Shown piece by piece: positions 49,255 through 58,601 of a DNA stretch of 64,000 nucleotides. The notes below the pieces were generated by a model, which had not been told where the DNA came from, made no database searches, and saw only the letters and a program-made list of their open reading frames with translations. Position numbers and translations under genes: made by a program. Location of the stretch: positions 67,950 to 131,949 of the forward strand of contig JAEUGJ010000035.1 of the NCBI GenBank assembly GCA_016775335.1, given 5' to 3'. This DNA is from Mogibacterium sp. (GTDB lineage Bacteria > Bacillota > Clostridia > Peptostreptococcales > Anaerovoracaceae). Within the stretch, counting starts at the first letter, position 1, and the number at the start of each line of letters is the position of its first letter.

Positions 49255-50274
49255 ATGAAAATTCTAGTAACCGGTGCGGCCGGATTTATCGGAAGTAATT
49301 TTGTTTTTCATATGAGAAAGGCCCATCCGGAGTACGATATTATCGCGCTGGATTCCCTGACCTATGCCGGAAACCTGGAGACCCTGGCACCGGTAATGGA
49401 GGAGGATTATTTTACTTTTGTGCGCTGCGATATCACAGATCGAGACGGGGTTCGCAAGGTCTTTGAAGAGCATCATCCGGACGTGGTGGTGAATTTCGCG
49501 GCGGAATCCCACGTGGACCGTTCCATTGAGGATCCGGGCGTTTTCCTGCGCACCAACATTCTGGGCACTCAGGTGCTGATGGATGCGTGCCGGGAGTTCG
49601 GCATCCGGCGTTTCCACCAGGTGGGAACCGATGAAGTCTACGGAGATCTGCCGCTGGACCGGCCGGATCTGTTCTTCACGGAAGACCTGCCGCTGCAGGC
49701 GTCCAGCCCGTATTCCGCTTCCAAAGCATCGGCGGATTTGCTGGCCATGGCGTATCACAGAACCTACGGACTTCCGGTAACGATTTCCAGATGTTCCAAT
49801 AATTACGGACCGTACCAGTTCCCGGAGAAGCTGATTCCGCTGATGATTGCCAATGCGCTGGCCGACAAGCCGCTGCCGGTATACGGTACCGGTGAGAACG
49901 TGCGGGACTGGCTCTACGTGGAAGATCACTGCCGGGCCATCGACATGATTCTGGAGAACGGAAAGGTGGGCGAGGTCTACAACATCGGTGGACACAACGA
50001 GCGCTCCAATCTGGATGTGGTAAAAACAATTCTGAAGCAGCTGGGCAAACCGGAAAGCCTGATTACCTTTGTGGGCGACCGAAAGGGTCACGATCTTCGT
50101 TATGCCATCGATCCGTCCAAGATTCACGGTGAACTGGGCTGGCTGCCGGAGACGAAGTTCGACGACGGAATTCGTCAGACCATCGACTGGTATTTGAACA
50201 ACGAAAGCTGGTGGAAGAATATCATTTCCGGCGACTATATGGAATATTACGAGAAGATGTACGGAAATCGGTAG
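49255..50274 (+). CDS. rfbB: dTDP-glucose 4,6-dehydratase
   Basis: RmlB/RfbB converts dTDP-glucose to dTDP-4-keto-6-deoxyglucose. The 339-residue protein shows the Rossmann motif GAAGFIGS (7-14), the catalytic T-D-E in GTDEVYGDL, and the active-site YxxxK in PYSASKASAD. The C-terminal NYGPYQFPEKLIPLMI and RDWLYVEDH are typical. AGGAGATTG precedes the start. No rfbC or rfbD follows, so the keto-sugar is not directed to rhamnose within this cluster; wecE is the enzyme that can use it. Confidence 0.95.
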   Translation: MKILVTGAAGFIGSNFVFHMRKAHPEYDIIALDSLTYAGNLETLAPVMEEDYFTFVRCDITDRDGVRKVFEEHHPDVVVNFAAESHVDRSIEDPGVFLRTNILGTQVLMDACREFGIRRFHQVGTDEVYGDLPLDRPDLFFTEDLPLQASSPYSASKASADLLAMAYHRTYGLPVTISRCSNNYGPYQFPEKLIPLMIANALADKPLPVYGTGENVRDWLYVEDHCRAIDMILENGKVGEVYNIGGHNERSNLDVVKTILKQLGKPESLITFVGDRKGHDLRYAIDPSKIHGELGWLPETKFDDGIRQTIDWYLNNESWWKNIISGDYMEYYEKMYGNR

Positions 50275-50300
50275 ATTTTCGGTGAAGTAAGGAGAGTGAA

Positions 50301-53228
50301 ATGAGAGGGACGTCCCGGCATTATGCAGAACCGGAACTGAGCAGAGAGTGGAACTGGAAGAAACAGTGGCTGGTGTACACCGGTCTGTTTGTCGTAACCG
50401 CACTTCTGGTCTTTGCGGCATTCTTCGTGTATCAGAAAACCCTCCTGAAGGGAAGCGGAAACGTCGACGGATTGATGCAGCATTATCCCTCCTACACCAA
50501 ATTGAAGCGTGTTCTGGCGCAAGGCGGCGAAGGATGGTCCTGGGACGTGGGACTGGGAGCCGGCTTCTTTGATACCTTCAAAGGAAAGCTGACCAATCCG
50601 CTGACATACCTGCTGCTGGCATTTCCTCAGAAATATTTAGATCTGGCCTACGATTTCGTCACGATTCTTCGGCAGTATCTGGCTGGCGTGGCATTCCTGA
50701 TTTTCGGTCGGGAAGTAAAGCTGACCACCGAACAGAACGTTCTGGGCGCATTTGCCTACGCCTTCTCCGGATGGGCGATTATCGCCACTTTGACTCAGGG
50801 AACCTTCAACAACTCCATGATGCTGTTCCCGATTCTCATTATGGGTGCGGAACGGATTCTAAAGGGAAAATCACCGCTGGTGTTCATCGTGGCGGAAGTG
50901 CTGTTTCTGGCTTCCACCGTCCTGTGGGCATACATCGCCGGAATTTTCGTAATCCTGTACTTTATCGTGAGATATTTCCACTTCTACGGAAAGAACGGAG
51001 TCCTTCGTACCACCCTGCCGCCGGAGAAGCCGGCGTGGAAGTCCTTTGCGGGGCGCTTTGGTGGTTTTATCGGAGATGGGCTGATTGGACTGATGATTTC
51101 CGCAATTTTCGTGGAATCCATCATTTACACCACCACATCGGCGGTAATCAATTCCGATTACGATGCGAACCAGGGCGTGTTCTATTCCCTAAAAACATAT
51201 TTCGCCATGCCGACGGCGCTGGTTTCACTGAATGAGGTGCATGAGGCGTACAGTGCGGTTTTTGCCGGATTGCTGGTGACGGCACTGATGCCGATGATTA
51301 TTTGGACCGTACGAAAGAAGAAGAGCACTGCCGGAATCTTTGCGATTTTCTGCCTGATTATCGGATTGTTCCCGGTGACGGGCAAAATTCTGAACGGATT
51401 CAGCTATTCCGTGGGCAGATGGTATTTCGTCCTGACCTTTTTCCTGGTGTGGGCAGCCATGGAGTGCCTGGATCATGAAGTGCTGGGCAGCCGAAAGCGA
51501 ATGATGGTGCTGCTGGGCTGGTGGTTCTTCCTTTGCGTCTGGGTGGTGCTGCTTTGCATTTTCTACTTGAAGATGCTGAAGCACAATATCGCCTGGGAAT
51601 CCTTGCTTTCCCTGTGCATGATGTTCCCAGTGATTGTGGCGTTGGCCGTTCGGGAACTTCGGGTTCCGAAGCCGGGGCAGCGCAAAGCAAAGGTGTACCG
51701 AGGGATGACTGCCGTAATTACCGCAATACTGGTGGCAAATGTGGGACTCAATTCCTGGATTATGATGACGGGAGCCGGTGATGGCGGATCCCAGCGGATT
51801 AAGACGTATATCGATAAAGGCGCAATGCCGGAATTGTATGACCAATACGTTCAGCGGGTGGTGCCGGACATTCAGGCGGAAGATACTTCTTTTTATCGCA
51901 CGGACCAGTTGGATGACGGTTTTGAGAAATCTAACGTCAACATCGTATTTGGCGGAAGATCTATCTATGAGTATTTCTCCTCCATCAGCAGCGACTGGCT
52001 GTATTTCAACAAAATGCTGGGGAATAACGCAGGGTATAACCGGCGGATTGTCAGCCTTTCCAACGACAACCGTCCGGGAATGGACTATTTGCTGGGCGTA
52101 AAGTATTTCCTTCGGGACAAGAACTATAAAGAGGCGGAGAAGCCGGGATACGTGCCGTACGGATATGAGTATCAGAAAACCATCGATGGGGTGGAGGTGT
52201 ACCGAAACAAGCACTGCATGGGAATCGGGACCGGTTACTCGCAGTATATTACGGAATCGGAGCTGAAGAAATTCGCACCTCTTGAGCGAGAGCAGGTGAT
52301 GCTTCAGGCGGCGGTGGTGCCGGACAAAGAGGCGACAAAGGTTGCCGGACTGAAGCACGCGAAAATTTCGGAACTGCATACGGATGTGCAGTCGCTGGAA
52401 TGCTCTGTCACGTCCCCGTATAACGTGAAGCTGAAGGGCGTAAAGAAGGGGGAAATGACGGTTCAGAAGGGGGACGACAGTGAAGAGGACAATTACTTCA
52501 ACATTCACGTTCCGAAGACCTGGAAGAACATGCAGATTGTGGTTTCCTTCCAGGGGCTGGACCGAGAACCGATTACCTGGGATCAGCATATTCATTTGAA
52601 GGATGAGACGGTAGCGGATCAGGGATACAATCGGCTGAAGGAGTATCTGTACCGGAACGATTACACCGGAGGCACCAGTTTCATCATTACAGCCACGAAG
52701 GGAGACCGGAGCAAAACCGGAGAGTGTTACAAGTACGGAAACACCGGCCTCAACGATATCAGCGATTACAATATCAACCTGGGATATTACGACTCCTTTA
52801 GCGGGGATATCCGCATTCATTTCGATAAGGCGGGATTCTATAAATATGATGCCATCAAAGTGTACGGAATCCCGATGGAAAGCTACGATCAGGACGCATC
52901 TGTACTGGACGAAAACAGCTTAAAGGATGTTTCCTTTGATGACAAAACCGTTCGAGGAACGGTGAATAACGATTCGGAGCGGATTATGTACTTCTCCATC
53001 ATCGACAATGCAGGATGGACCGCATACGTGGATGGGGAGAAGGCGGATAAAATCAGCCGGACGAATCTGGGCTTTACCGGCATCAAAGTGCCGGCGGGAA
53101 AGCATGAGATTACTCTTCGATATTGCTATCCGGGCCTAAAGGCCGGAATTGCGGTGACGATTGTCGGTCTGGGCTTGCTTGCTCTGATTCTGCGCAAAGG
53201 GAAGAGAAAGAATCAATTAGAAGAATAA
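50301..53228 (+). CDS. YfhO-family membrane glycosyltransferase-like protein
   Basis: The 975-residue protein has an N-terminal membrane segment (about 25-48), a GT-C-like first loop with DGLMQHYPSY and WSWDVGLGAGFF, and about twelve further segments up to residue 490. A long extracellular C-terminal domain follows, with a last membrane segment near the end (about 945-965). The aspartate in the first loop is the kind of residue used by GT-C enzymes that take sugars from polyprenyl phosphates. Bacillus YfhO and Listeria relatives act in lipoteichoic or teichoic acid glycosylation. As the last gene of this operon it probably transfers the amino sugar to a wall polymer. AAGGAGAG precedes ATG 50301. 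Confidence 0.85.
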   Translation: MRGTSRHYAEPELSREWNWKKQWLVYTGLFVVTALLVFAAFFVYQKTLLKGSGNVDGLMQHYPSYTKLKRVLAQGGEGWSWDVGLGAGFFDTFKGKLTNPLTYLLLAFPQKYLDLAYDFVTILRQYLAGVAFLIFGREVKLTTEQNVLGAFAYAFSGWAIIATLTQGTFNNSMMLFPILIMGAERILKGKSPLVFIVAEVLFLASTVLWAYIAGIFVILYFIVRYFHFYGKNGVLRTTLPPEKPAWKSFAGRFGGFIGDGLIGLMISAIFVESIIYTTTSAVINSDYDANQGVFYSLKTYFAMPTALVSLNEVHEAYSAVFAGLLVTALMPMIIWTVRKKKSTAGIFAIFCLIIGLFPVTGKILNGFSYSVGRWYFVLTFFLVWAAMECLDHEVLGSRKRMMVLLGWWFFLCVWVVLLCIFYLKMLKHNIAWESLLSLCMMFPVIVALAVRELRVPKPGQRKAKVYRGMTAVITAILVANVGLNSWIMMTGAGDGGSQRIKTYIDKGAMPELYDQYVQRVVPDIQAEDTSFYRTDQLDDGFEKSNVNIVFGGRSIYEYFSSISSDWLYFNKMLGNNAGYNRRIVSLSNDNRPGMDYLLGVKYFLRDKNYKEAEKPGYVPYGYEYQKTIDGVEVYRNKHCMGIGTGYSQYITESELKKFAPLEREQVMLQAAVVPDKEATKVAGLKHAKISELHTDVQSLECSVTSPYNVKLKGVKKGEMTVQKGDDSEEDNYFNIHVPKTWKNMQIVVSFQGLDREPITWDQHIHLKDETVADQGYNRLKEYLYRNDYTGGTSFIITATKGDRSKTGECYKYGNTGLNDISDYNINLGYYDSFSGDIRIHFDKAGFYKYDAIKVYGIPMESYDQDASVLDENSLKDVSFDDKTVRGTVNNDSERIMYFSIIDNAGWTAYVDGEKADKISRTNLGFTGIKVPAGKHEITLRYCYPGLKAGIAVTIVGLGLLALILRKGKRKNQLEE

Positions 53229-53236
53229 GGCAGAAA

Positions 53237-53294
53237 AAAACCTGCACCGGGCAGCAACCGCTTGACATTGCTCTCCGGATGCAGGTTTTTTCGT
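53237..53294 (+). terminator. Rho-independent terminator of the glycan operon
   Basis: AAAAAACCTGCA (53237-53248) pairs with TGCAGGTTTTTT (53282-53293); inner CCGG and GCAA/TTGC pairs extend the structure. It lies just after the YfhO stop codon. Confidence 0.88.
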
Positions 53295-53443
53295 CCCCCC
53301 TGGCGTTGGCGCAACCGAACGGCAGAAAAAGTAAATTTAAATTTCAGGTTTAATGTTTTGATGCGGTGCCGAAAAGTCAATAAAAAAGATGTGAAAAAAT
53401 GTGCTGCATTTGTGACAGATGAACGAATATTGCCGCGGTGAAC

Positions 53444-53472
53444 TTGAAAAAAATATCATGACACGTTATAAT
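53444..53472 (+). promoter_or_regulatory. Sigma-A type promoter of the cdaA operon
   Basis: TTGAAA (53444-53449), exactly 17 bp, TATAAT (53467-53472). It is 39 bases upstream of the cdaA ATG. Confidence 0.75.
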
Positions 53473-53511
53473 TAAATGAATTTTTGTGTATATAATTATT
53501 CGAGGGACAGA

Positions 53512-54363
53512 ATGGTAGAATTTTTTCAGAATGTATTTGTAGGATTTCGGTTAATTGATGTGCTGGATATCGTTATTGTGGCATATCTGGTCTATAAGAT
53601 TCTGGGATTTATCCAAGAAACCCGTGCACAGCAATTGGTTCGTGGACTGGTGGTTTTGGGTATCGTGTTCTTTCTGTCCGATTTTCTGAAACTGTATCTG
53701 CTGAATTGGTTGCTTCGCAATTTCGTGACCATGGGACTCTTCGCCTTGATCGTCCTGTTCCAGCCGGAACTGCGTCGAGGACTGGAGCAACTGGGACGTC
53801 GGAACATCGTTTCCGGTCAATTCCGAAGTCTGGACAAGGAAAATGCTATTGAAGTAGTAAAGGAAATAGTGGCAGCAGTGGATGATTTTTCGGCTACCCG
53901 AACCGGAGCACTGATTGTTTTTGAACGGGAAACCATGCTGAATGATATTATTGAAACCGGGACCATTGTGGATGCTCGGATTTCTGTGCGCCTTCTGGGA
54001 AATTTGTTTTACGAAGGATCGCCGCTGCATGACGGTGCCGTAATCATTCGCGGAGATCGGATTCATGCAGCCAGCTGCGTTCTCCCTCTTACGGAAAAAA
54101 AGAATATCGGCCGAAACCTGGGCACGCGGCATCGAGCGGGCCTGGGCGTGTCAGAGGTGTCCGATGCGCTGGTAATCGTTGTATCGGAGGAGACCGGCGT
54201 GATTTCTGTAGCGGAAAACGGAAACTTCCGTCGATTCATGGATTTGAAATCGGTAGAGAAAATACTCCTGGGGGTATGTATGCCGCAGGAGGAGACTTTC
54301 CGGGAGCGGATGACTCGGACGCTGAAGCATCGTCGGAAGGAGGAAACGCGGGATGGAGAATAA
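53512..54363 (+). CDS. cdaA: Diadenylate cyclase CdaA
   Basis: CdaA makes the second messenger c-di-AMP from two ATP. From ATG 53512 (GAGGGACAG upstream) it has 283 residues; an upstream in-frame ATG lies within the promoter region and is rejected. Three N-terminal membrane segments (about 15-85) precede the DAC domain with the catalytic DGA (174-176, LHDGAVII) and RHR (206-208, GTRHRAGLG) motifs. It heads the conserved cdaA-cdaR-glmM operon, linking c-di-AMP to cell-wall precursor supply and turgor. The cdaR gene overlaps its end by 11 bases. Confidence 0.95.
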   Translation: MVEFFQNVFVGFRLIDVLDIVIVAYLVYKILGFIQETRAQQLVRGLVVLGIVFFLSDFLKLYLLNWLLRNFVTMGLFALIVLFQPELRRGLEQLGRRNIVSGQFRSLDKENAIEVVKEIVAAVDDFSATRTGALIVFERETMLNDIIETGTIVDARISVRLLGNLFYEGSPLHDGAVIIRGDRIHAASCVLPLTEKKNIGRNLGTRHRAGLGVSEVSDALVIVVSEETGVISVAENGNFRRFMDLKSVEKILLGVCMPQEETFRERMTRTLKHRRKEETRDGE

Positions 54364-55552
54364 TCGGAAAATTAACATCATCCTTTCATTGATTATCGCT
54401 TTCTGTGGATGGCTCTATGTAATGTACAATGTGGATCCCACCACGACGCGAACCTTCCGAAACGTTTCCATTACCTATTCTAATGAGAAGGATTTGGAGG
54501 CGAAGGGAATTGCATTGAAGTCCGCCGACAAGAAGTCCGTCGAGATTGAAGTGGAAGGTCATCGAAGTGAATTGAACAAGATGGATGACAGCGATATTAA
54601 GGTGCGGGCGGATTTGTCCGATGCCGGCAAAGGAGAAAATACCCTTTCGCTTCACGTTCAGACTCCGCCTAAGGTCAGCATCGTATCCAAGAGCGACGAA
54701 ACGGTTACGGTCAACACGGAGGCTATGGATACCCGGTCGGTGCCGGGGCGAGTGGAGTACCGAACGGAAAGCACTTCCGGCACAGAACCGATTGTAGAGG
54801 AACAGAGCAGCGACTATTTCTCGGTAACCGGTGCCAAGAGCAAGGTAAAGGACGTGGAATATGTGCGTATTCCGGTGGAAGAGCAGAAGCTCACGGGAAA
54901 GACACACACCTATAGTGTTTCCGTCATTCCGGTGGATCGCAGCGGGGACGAAATCACTCATGTCAAAGTAAATCCGGCCAAGGCGTCGGTGGCGGTGTTC
55001 AAGGGTTCGATGAAAAGTGTTCCGCTGAATATCGAGGTAAATAATCCGGCGAACGACGAGTACCTGCGCACCTATAGTGCTCCGAAAAAAATAGAAATTA
55101 AAGGGAAGAAGGAAGTCCTTGAAAAGGTGGAATCCATTTCCGCGGAACCGGCAGATTTGGAGAAGATGACGGAATCCGGACGACTCGCGTTAAAGTATAA
55201 GTTGCCGGATGGCGTGTTTGTTGCCAACCGTTCCCTGAATCTTGGAATTACCGTAAACGTGACGGAATACCGGACGAAGGAAATCGAAATATCAACCAAA
55301 GGCGTTACGGTGAAAAATCTTAACAGCAAATATAAGCCGACTTTTGAGGATAAAACCATTACGGTAGAGGTGACGGACACCGGCAGCATGTTGGAAAGTC
55401 TGACCGCTAAGGATTTCGATGTCAGCGTAGATGCAAGGGGGCTCCGAAGCGGGCCTCACTCTTTGAAAGGAACCGTGAATTCCACAAAGAAATTACACAA
55501 AGTGGAATTAGAAAGTGAAAATATTAATATATATCTAAGCAAGAAGGACTGA
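54353..55552 (+). CDS. cdaR: CdaA regulatory protein CdaR (YbbR domains)
   Basis: The 399-residue protein has one N-terminal membrane segment (about 8-25, IILSLIIAFCGWLYVMYNV) and a long exported region built of YbbR domains. These are recognisable by repeats of the type V-x-[VI]-x-G-x3-[LV]-x-[KS]-[IV] and VRADLSDAGKGENTLSL / KYKLPDGVFV, about four copies. CdaR binds and modulates CdaA in other Firmicutes. AAGGAGG lies upstream of the start, inside the end of cdaA. glmM follows after 4 bases. Confidence 0.92.
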   Translation: MENNRKINIILSLIIAFCGWLYVMYNVDPTTTRTFRNVSITYSNEKDLEAKGIALKSADKKSVEIEVEGHRSELNKMDDSDIKVRADLSDAGKGENTLSLHVQTPPKVSIVSKSDETVTVNTEAMDTRSVPGRVEYRTESTSGTEPIVEEQSSDYFSVTGAKSKVKDVEYVRIPVEEQKLTGKTHTYSVSVIPVDRSGDEITHVKVNPAKASVAVFKGSMKSVPLNIEVNNPANDEYLRTYSAPKKIEIKGKKEVLEKVESISAEPADLEKMTESGRLALKYKLPDGVFVANRSLNLGITVNVTEYRTKEIEISTKGVTVKNLNSKYKPTFEDKTITVEVTDTGSMLESLTAKDFDVSVDARGLRSGPHSLKGTVNSTKKLHKVELESENINIYLSKKD

Positions 55553-55556
55553 TTAA

Positions 55557-56909
55557 ATGGGTAGATTATTTGGAACAGATGGCGTTCGCGGAGTGGCGAA
55601 CAAAGAACTAACCGCAACTTTGGCATATGAAATCGGCAGAGCCGCTTCTTATGTACTGGGGAATGGAAATCATCGTCCGGTGTTTCTGATTGGCAGGGAC
55701 ACTCGAATTTCCGGTGAATTGTTGGAAAACGCATTGGCGGCGGGCATCATGTCCGTTGGCGGAGACGTGATCAAGCTGGGCGTCCTGCCGACCCCGGCAG
55801 TGGCACGTCTAGTGCGGCACTACGAGGCAGATGCCGGAGTGGTAATCTCTGCATCGCATAATTCCTTTGAGTACAACGGAATTAAGATTTTCAACGGAAA
55901 GGGCTTCAAGCTGGACGATCGAATCGAAGAAAAAATCGAAGACATCATCCTGGCCAAGGAATTTCAGCATCCGGAATACGTGGGCGAGCACGTGGGCCGC
56001 TGCAGACCGGTGGAAGATGCTTTTAGCATATATGAGCAGGATCTGCTGAATACCATCGATACGCGTCTGGATGGAATGAAAATTGTACTGGACACCGCAA
56101 ACGGCGCGTCCTATCAGATTGCACCGGCGGTGTACAAGACGCTGGGTGCGGATGTGACCGTGCTTTCCAATACACCGGACGGAATCAATATCAACGAGCA
56201 TTGCGGTTCCACCCATCCGGAAAACCTTCAGAAGAAGGTGGTAGAAGTGGGTGCCGATGTGGGATTTGCCTACGACGGTGACGCCGATCGTTTGATTGTT
56301 GTGGATGATAAGGGTCAGGTGTTGAACGGCGACCACGTTCTCTGCATCTGCGGAAAAATGCTGAAGTCACAGGGCAAGTTGTACGACAACAAGATTACGG
56401 CTACGGTAATGAGCAACCTGGGGGTTCACAAATACATGGAAAAACAGGGCATTTCCGTTGACGTGACCGGAGTGGGCGACCGGTACGTGCTGGAATCCAT
56501 GCTGAAGACCGGATCCGTTCTGGGAGGAGAACAGTCGGGACATATGATTTTCCTGGATTATACCACCACCGGTGACGGCGTGCTGTCCTCCCTGCAGTTC
56601 ATCAAAGCCATTCAGGCTTCCGGAAAGAAAGTCAGCGAGATGGGAGAGGAAATCGTCATCTATCCGCAGGCATTGGTAAATGCAAAAGTCAATCCGGAGT
56701 ACAAGAAAGAAGCCATGGATGATTCGGACGTACAGGCACGGATTGCGGAAGTAGAAAAGAAACTGGAAGGCGTTGGCCGAGTTCTGATTCGTCCATCCGG
56801 AACAGAACCGCTGATTCGCGTAATGCTGGAAGGGGAAGATACGGAAGAATTGAAGGCGGATGCGGAATACATCGCACAGCTGATTATAGAAAAATTTGGG
56901 GAGAAGTAG
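55557..56909 (+). CDS. glmM: Phosphoglucosamine mutase
   Basis: GlmM converts glucosamine-6-phosphate to glucosamine-1-phosphate on the way to UDP-GlcNAc. The 450-residue protein starts MGRLFGTDGVRGVANKELT; the phosphoserine Ser100 is in VISASHNSFEYNG, the metal loop is DGDADR, and the sugar- and phosphate-binding motifs GEQSGH and RPSGTEPLIR are present. It is third in the cdaA operon; in other Firmicutes GlmM binds and inhibits CdaA. The enzyme before it in the pathway (glmS) is encoded 2.6 kb downstream. Confidence 0.96.
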   Translation: MGRLFGTDGVRGVANKELTATLAYEIGRAASYVLGNGNHRPVFLIGRDTRISGELLENALAAGIMSVGGDVIKLGVLPTPAVARLVRHYEADAGVVISASHNSFEYNGIKIFNGKGFKLDDRIEEKIEDIILAKEFQHPEYVGEHVGRCRPVEDAFSIYEQDLLNTIDTRLDGMKIVLDTANGASYQIAPAVYKTLGADVTVLSNTPDGININEHCGSTHPENLQKKVVEVGADVGFAYDGDADRLIVVDDKGQVLNGDHVLCICGKMLKSQGKLYDNKITATVMSNLGVHKYMEKQGISVDVTGVGDRYVLESMLKTGSVLGGEQSGHMIFLDYTTTGDGVLSSLQFIKAIQASGKKVSEMGEEIVIYPQALVNAKVNPEYKKEAMDDSDVQARIAEVEKKLEGVGRVLIRPSGTEPLIRVMLEGEDTEELKADAEYIAQLIIEKFGEK

Positions 56910-56912
56910 TAC

Positions 56913-58586
56913 ATGAACACAGTAGAATTAAGCAATCGTATTTATCCGGACATCACCCGGACGCCGGAAGATTATGAAGCAATGTATCCGAAGAGAAATC
57001 TGCCGGAAGGAGCGAAAGTTACCCGTCTGGGACCGAGTCCGACCGGTTTTATCCACCTGGGAAATCTGTACGGTGCATTTGTGGATGAACGGCTGGCCCA
57101 TCAGAGTGAAGGCGTTTTCTACCTTCGTATTGAAGATACGGACGACAAGAGATATGTAGAGAATGCCGTGGAAACCATCATTTCCTCCTTGGCGTTCTTC
57201 GGAATTCAGTTCGATGAAGGGGTTACCGCGCATGGTGATGTGGGGGATTACGGCGATTATACCCAGAGCCACAGAGGGGAAATCTATCGCTGCTACGCAA
57301 AGAAATTGATTGCGGAGGGAAAAGCATATCCATGCTTCCTTTCCGAAGAGGAGATTTCCGAGATTCGGGAGAAACAGGAAGAGCTGAAAATCGCTCCGGG
57401 AATCTATGGCGAATGGTCCCGCTACAGAGATTGGGAGACCGATGAGGTGCTCCAAAAGGAAGTCGCTGAACGGCTGGAGCGTGGCGATGACTTCGTCATC
57501 CGACTGAAATCCTCCGGCGTACCGAATGCTTCCGGCGATGACATTCGCAGAACCAAGGTGGTGGATGCTATCCGCGGTGAGCTGGACGTTCCGGAAAACT
57601 TCCAGGATATCGTAATCATCAAGACCACCGGCATTCCGACTTATCACTTTGCCCATGCGGTGGACGATCACCTGATGAGAACCACCCATGTAGTCCGGGG
57701 TGAGGAATGGCTTCCGTCCCTGCCGATTCACGTAGAGCTGTTTGACAAGCTGGGCTTCGAGCTCCCAACCTATTGTCATACCGCCCAGCTGATGAAAATC
57801 GGAGAAGACGGAAACAAGAGAAAGCTCTCTAAGAGAAAGGATCCGGAATTATCACTGGATTATTACCGCAGTCAGGGGTATCATCCGGCGGCAGTAAGGG
57901 AATATCTGCTGACCATCCTGAACTCCAATTACGAGGAGTGGAGAATGGCTAATCCGGATGCGGATATTGATGAGTTTGCTTTTACCACGGAAAAGATGAG
58001 CAACTCCGGCGCGTTGTTCGATTTGAATAAACTGAACGATGTGAGCAAGGACACCTTGCTGCGCATCCCGGCGACGGAGCTGGCAGAGTGGCTGCATTCT
58101 TGGTCGCAGGAATTTGCGCCGGAATATGAATACGTGTTCCGTGATATGGATCTTCTGACACAGATTCTGGATCTGGGCAGAGAAGACCGGAAGCCGCGGA
58201 AGGATTTGATTTACGCTCGTCAGATTATGACGTTTATTGGATATTTCTTCGACGAATCTTTTGAGATTGAAGATGAGTATCCGGAAGAAGCGGCCGCCGA
58301 TCGAAAGAATATTCTGCAGGCATATCTGGACAGTTACGATCACAACGACGATCAGGAAAACTGGTTCAACAAGATTCGTGAAATCGCCGTGGATCAGGGT
58401 TATGCAGCAAAACCGAAGGATTACAAGAAGAATCCGGAGGAATATAAAGGACATGTAGGACATGTTAGTACCGTTATTCGAATCGCGCTGATGGGACGTT
58501 CCCAGTCCCCGGATGTGTGGACGATACAGCAAATTATGGGGGAAGATAAGGTTCGCGCTCGAATCGAAGCAGAGCTGAACCGATAG
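56913..58586 (+). CDS. gltX: Glutamate--tRNA ligase (class I, long form)
   Basis: This enzyme charges tRNA-Glu. The 557-residue protein is longer than the usual 480-500 residues, with an N-terminal extension of about 35 residues before the catalytic core. The HIGH-like motif is FIHLGNLYG (46-54), followed by RIEDTDDKRY; the KMSKS-like motif is RKLSKRKDPELS. The long form is common in Clostridia. Whether it also charges tRNA-Gln (non-discriminating) cannot be told. It begins 3 bases after glmM, with GGGGAGAAG as ribosome binding site, and is probably in the same operon. Confidence 0.92.
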   Translation: MNTVELSNRIYPDITRTPEDYEAMYPKRNLPEGAKVTRLGPSPTGFIHLGNLYGAFVDERLAHQSEGVFYLRIEDTDDKRYVENAVETIISSLAFFGIQFDEGVTAHGDVGDYGDYTQSHRGEIYRCYAKKLIAEGKAYPCFLSEEEISEIREKQEELKIAPGIYGEWSRYRDWETDEVLQKEVAERLERGDDFVIRLKSSGVPNASGDDIRRTKVVDAIRGELDVPENFQDIVIIKTTGIPTYHFAHAVDDHLMRTTHVVRGEEWLPSLPIHVELFDKLGFELPTYCHTAQLMKIGEDGNKRKLSKRKDPELSLDYYRSQGYHPAAVREYLLTILNSNYEEWRMANPDADIDEFAFTTEKMSNSGALFDLNKLNDVSKDTLLRIPATELAEWLHSWSQEFAPEYEYVFRDMDLLTQILDLGREDRKPRKDLIYARQIMTFIGYFFDESFEIEDEYPEEAAADRKNILQAYLDSYDHNDDQENWFNKIREIAVDQGYAAKPKDYKKNPEEYKGHVGHVSTVIRIALMGRSQSPDVWTIQQIMGEDKVRARIEAELNR

Positions 58587-58601
58587 CTGGAAGGAGAAGA
58601 C

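Noticed and set aside
48363..50274. dTDP-rhamnose pathway
   Set aside because: rfbA and rfbB are present but rfbC and rfbD are not in the operon; wecE provides a different use of the keto-sugar.
51225..52820. 531-codon minus-strand frame opposite the YfhO gene
   Set aside because: Antisense shadow; no start signal and no family motif.
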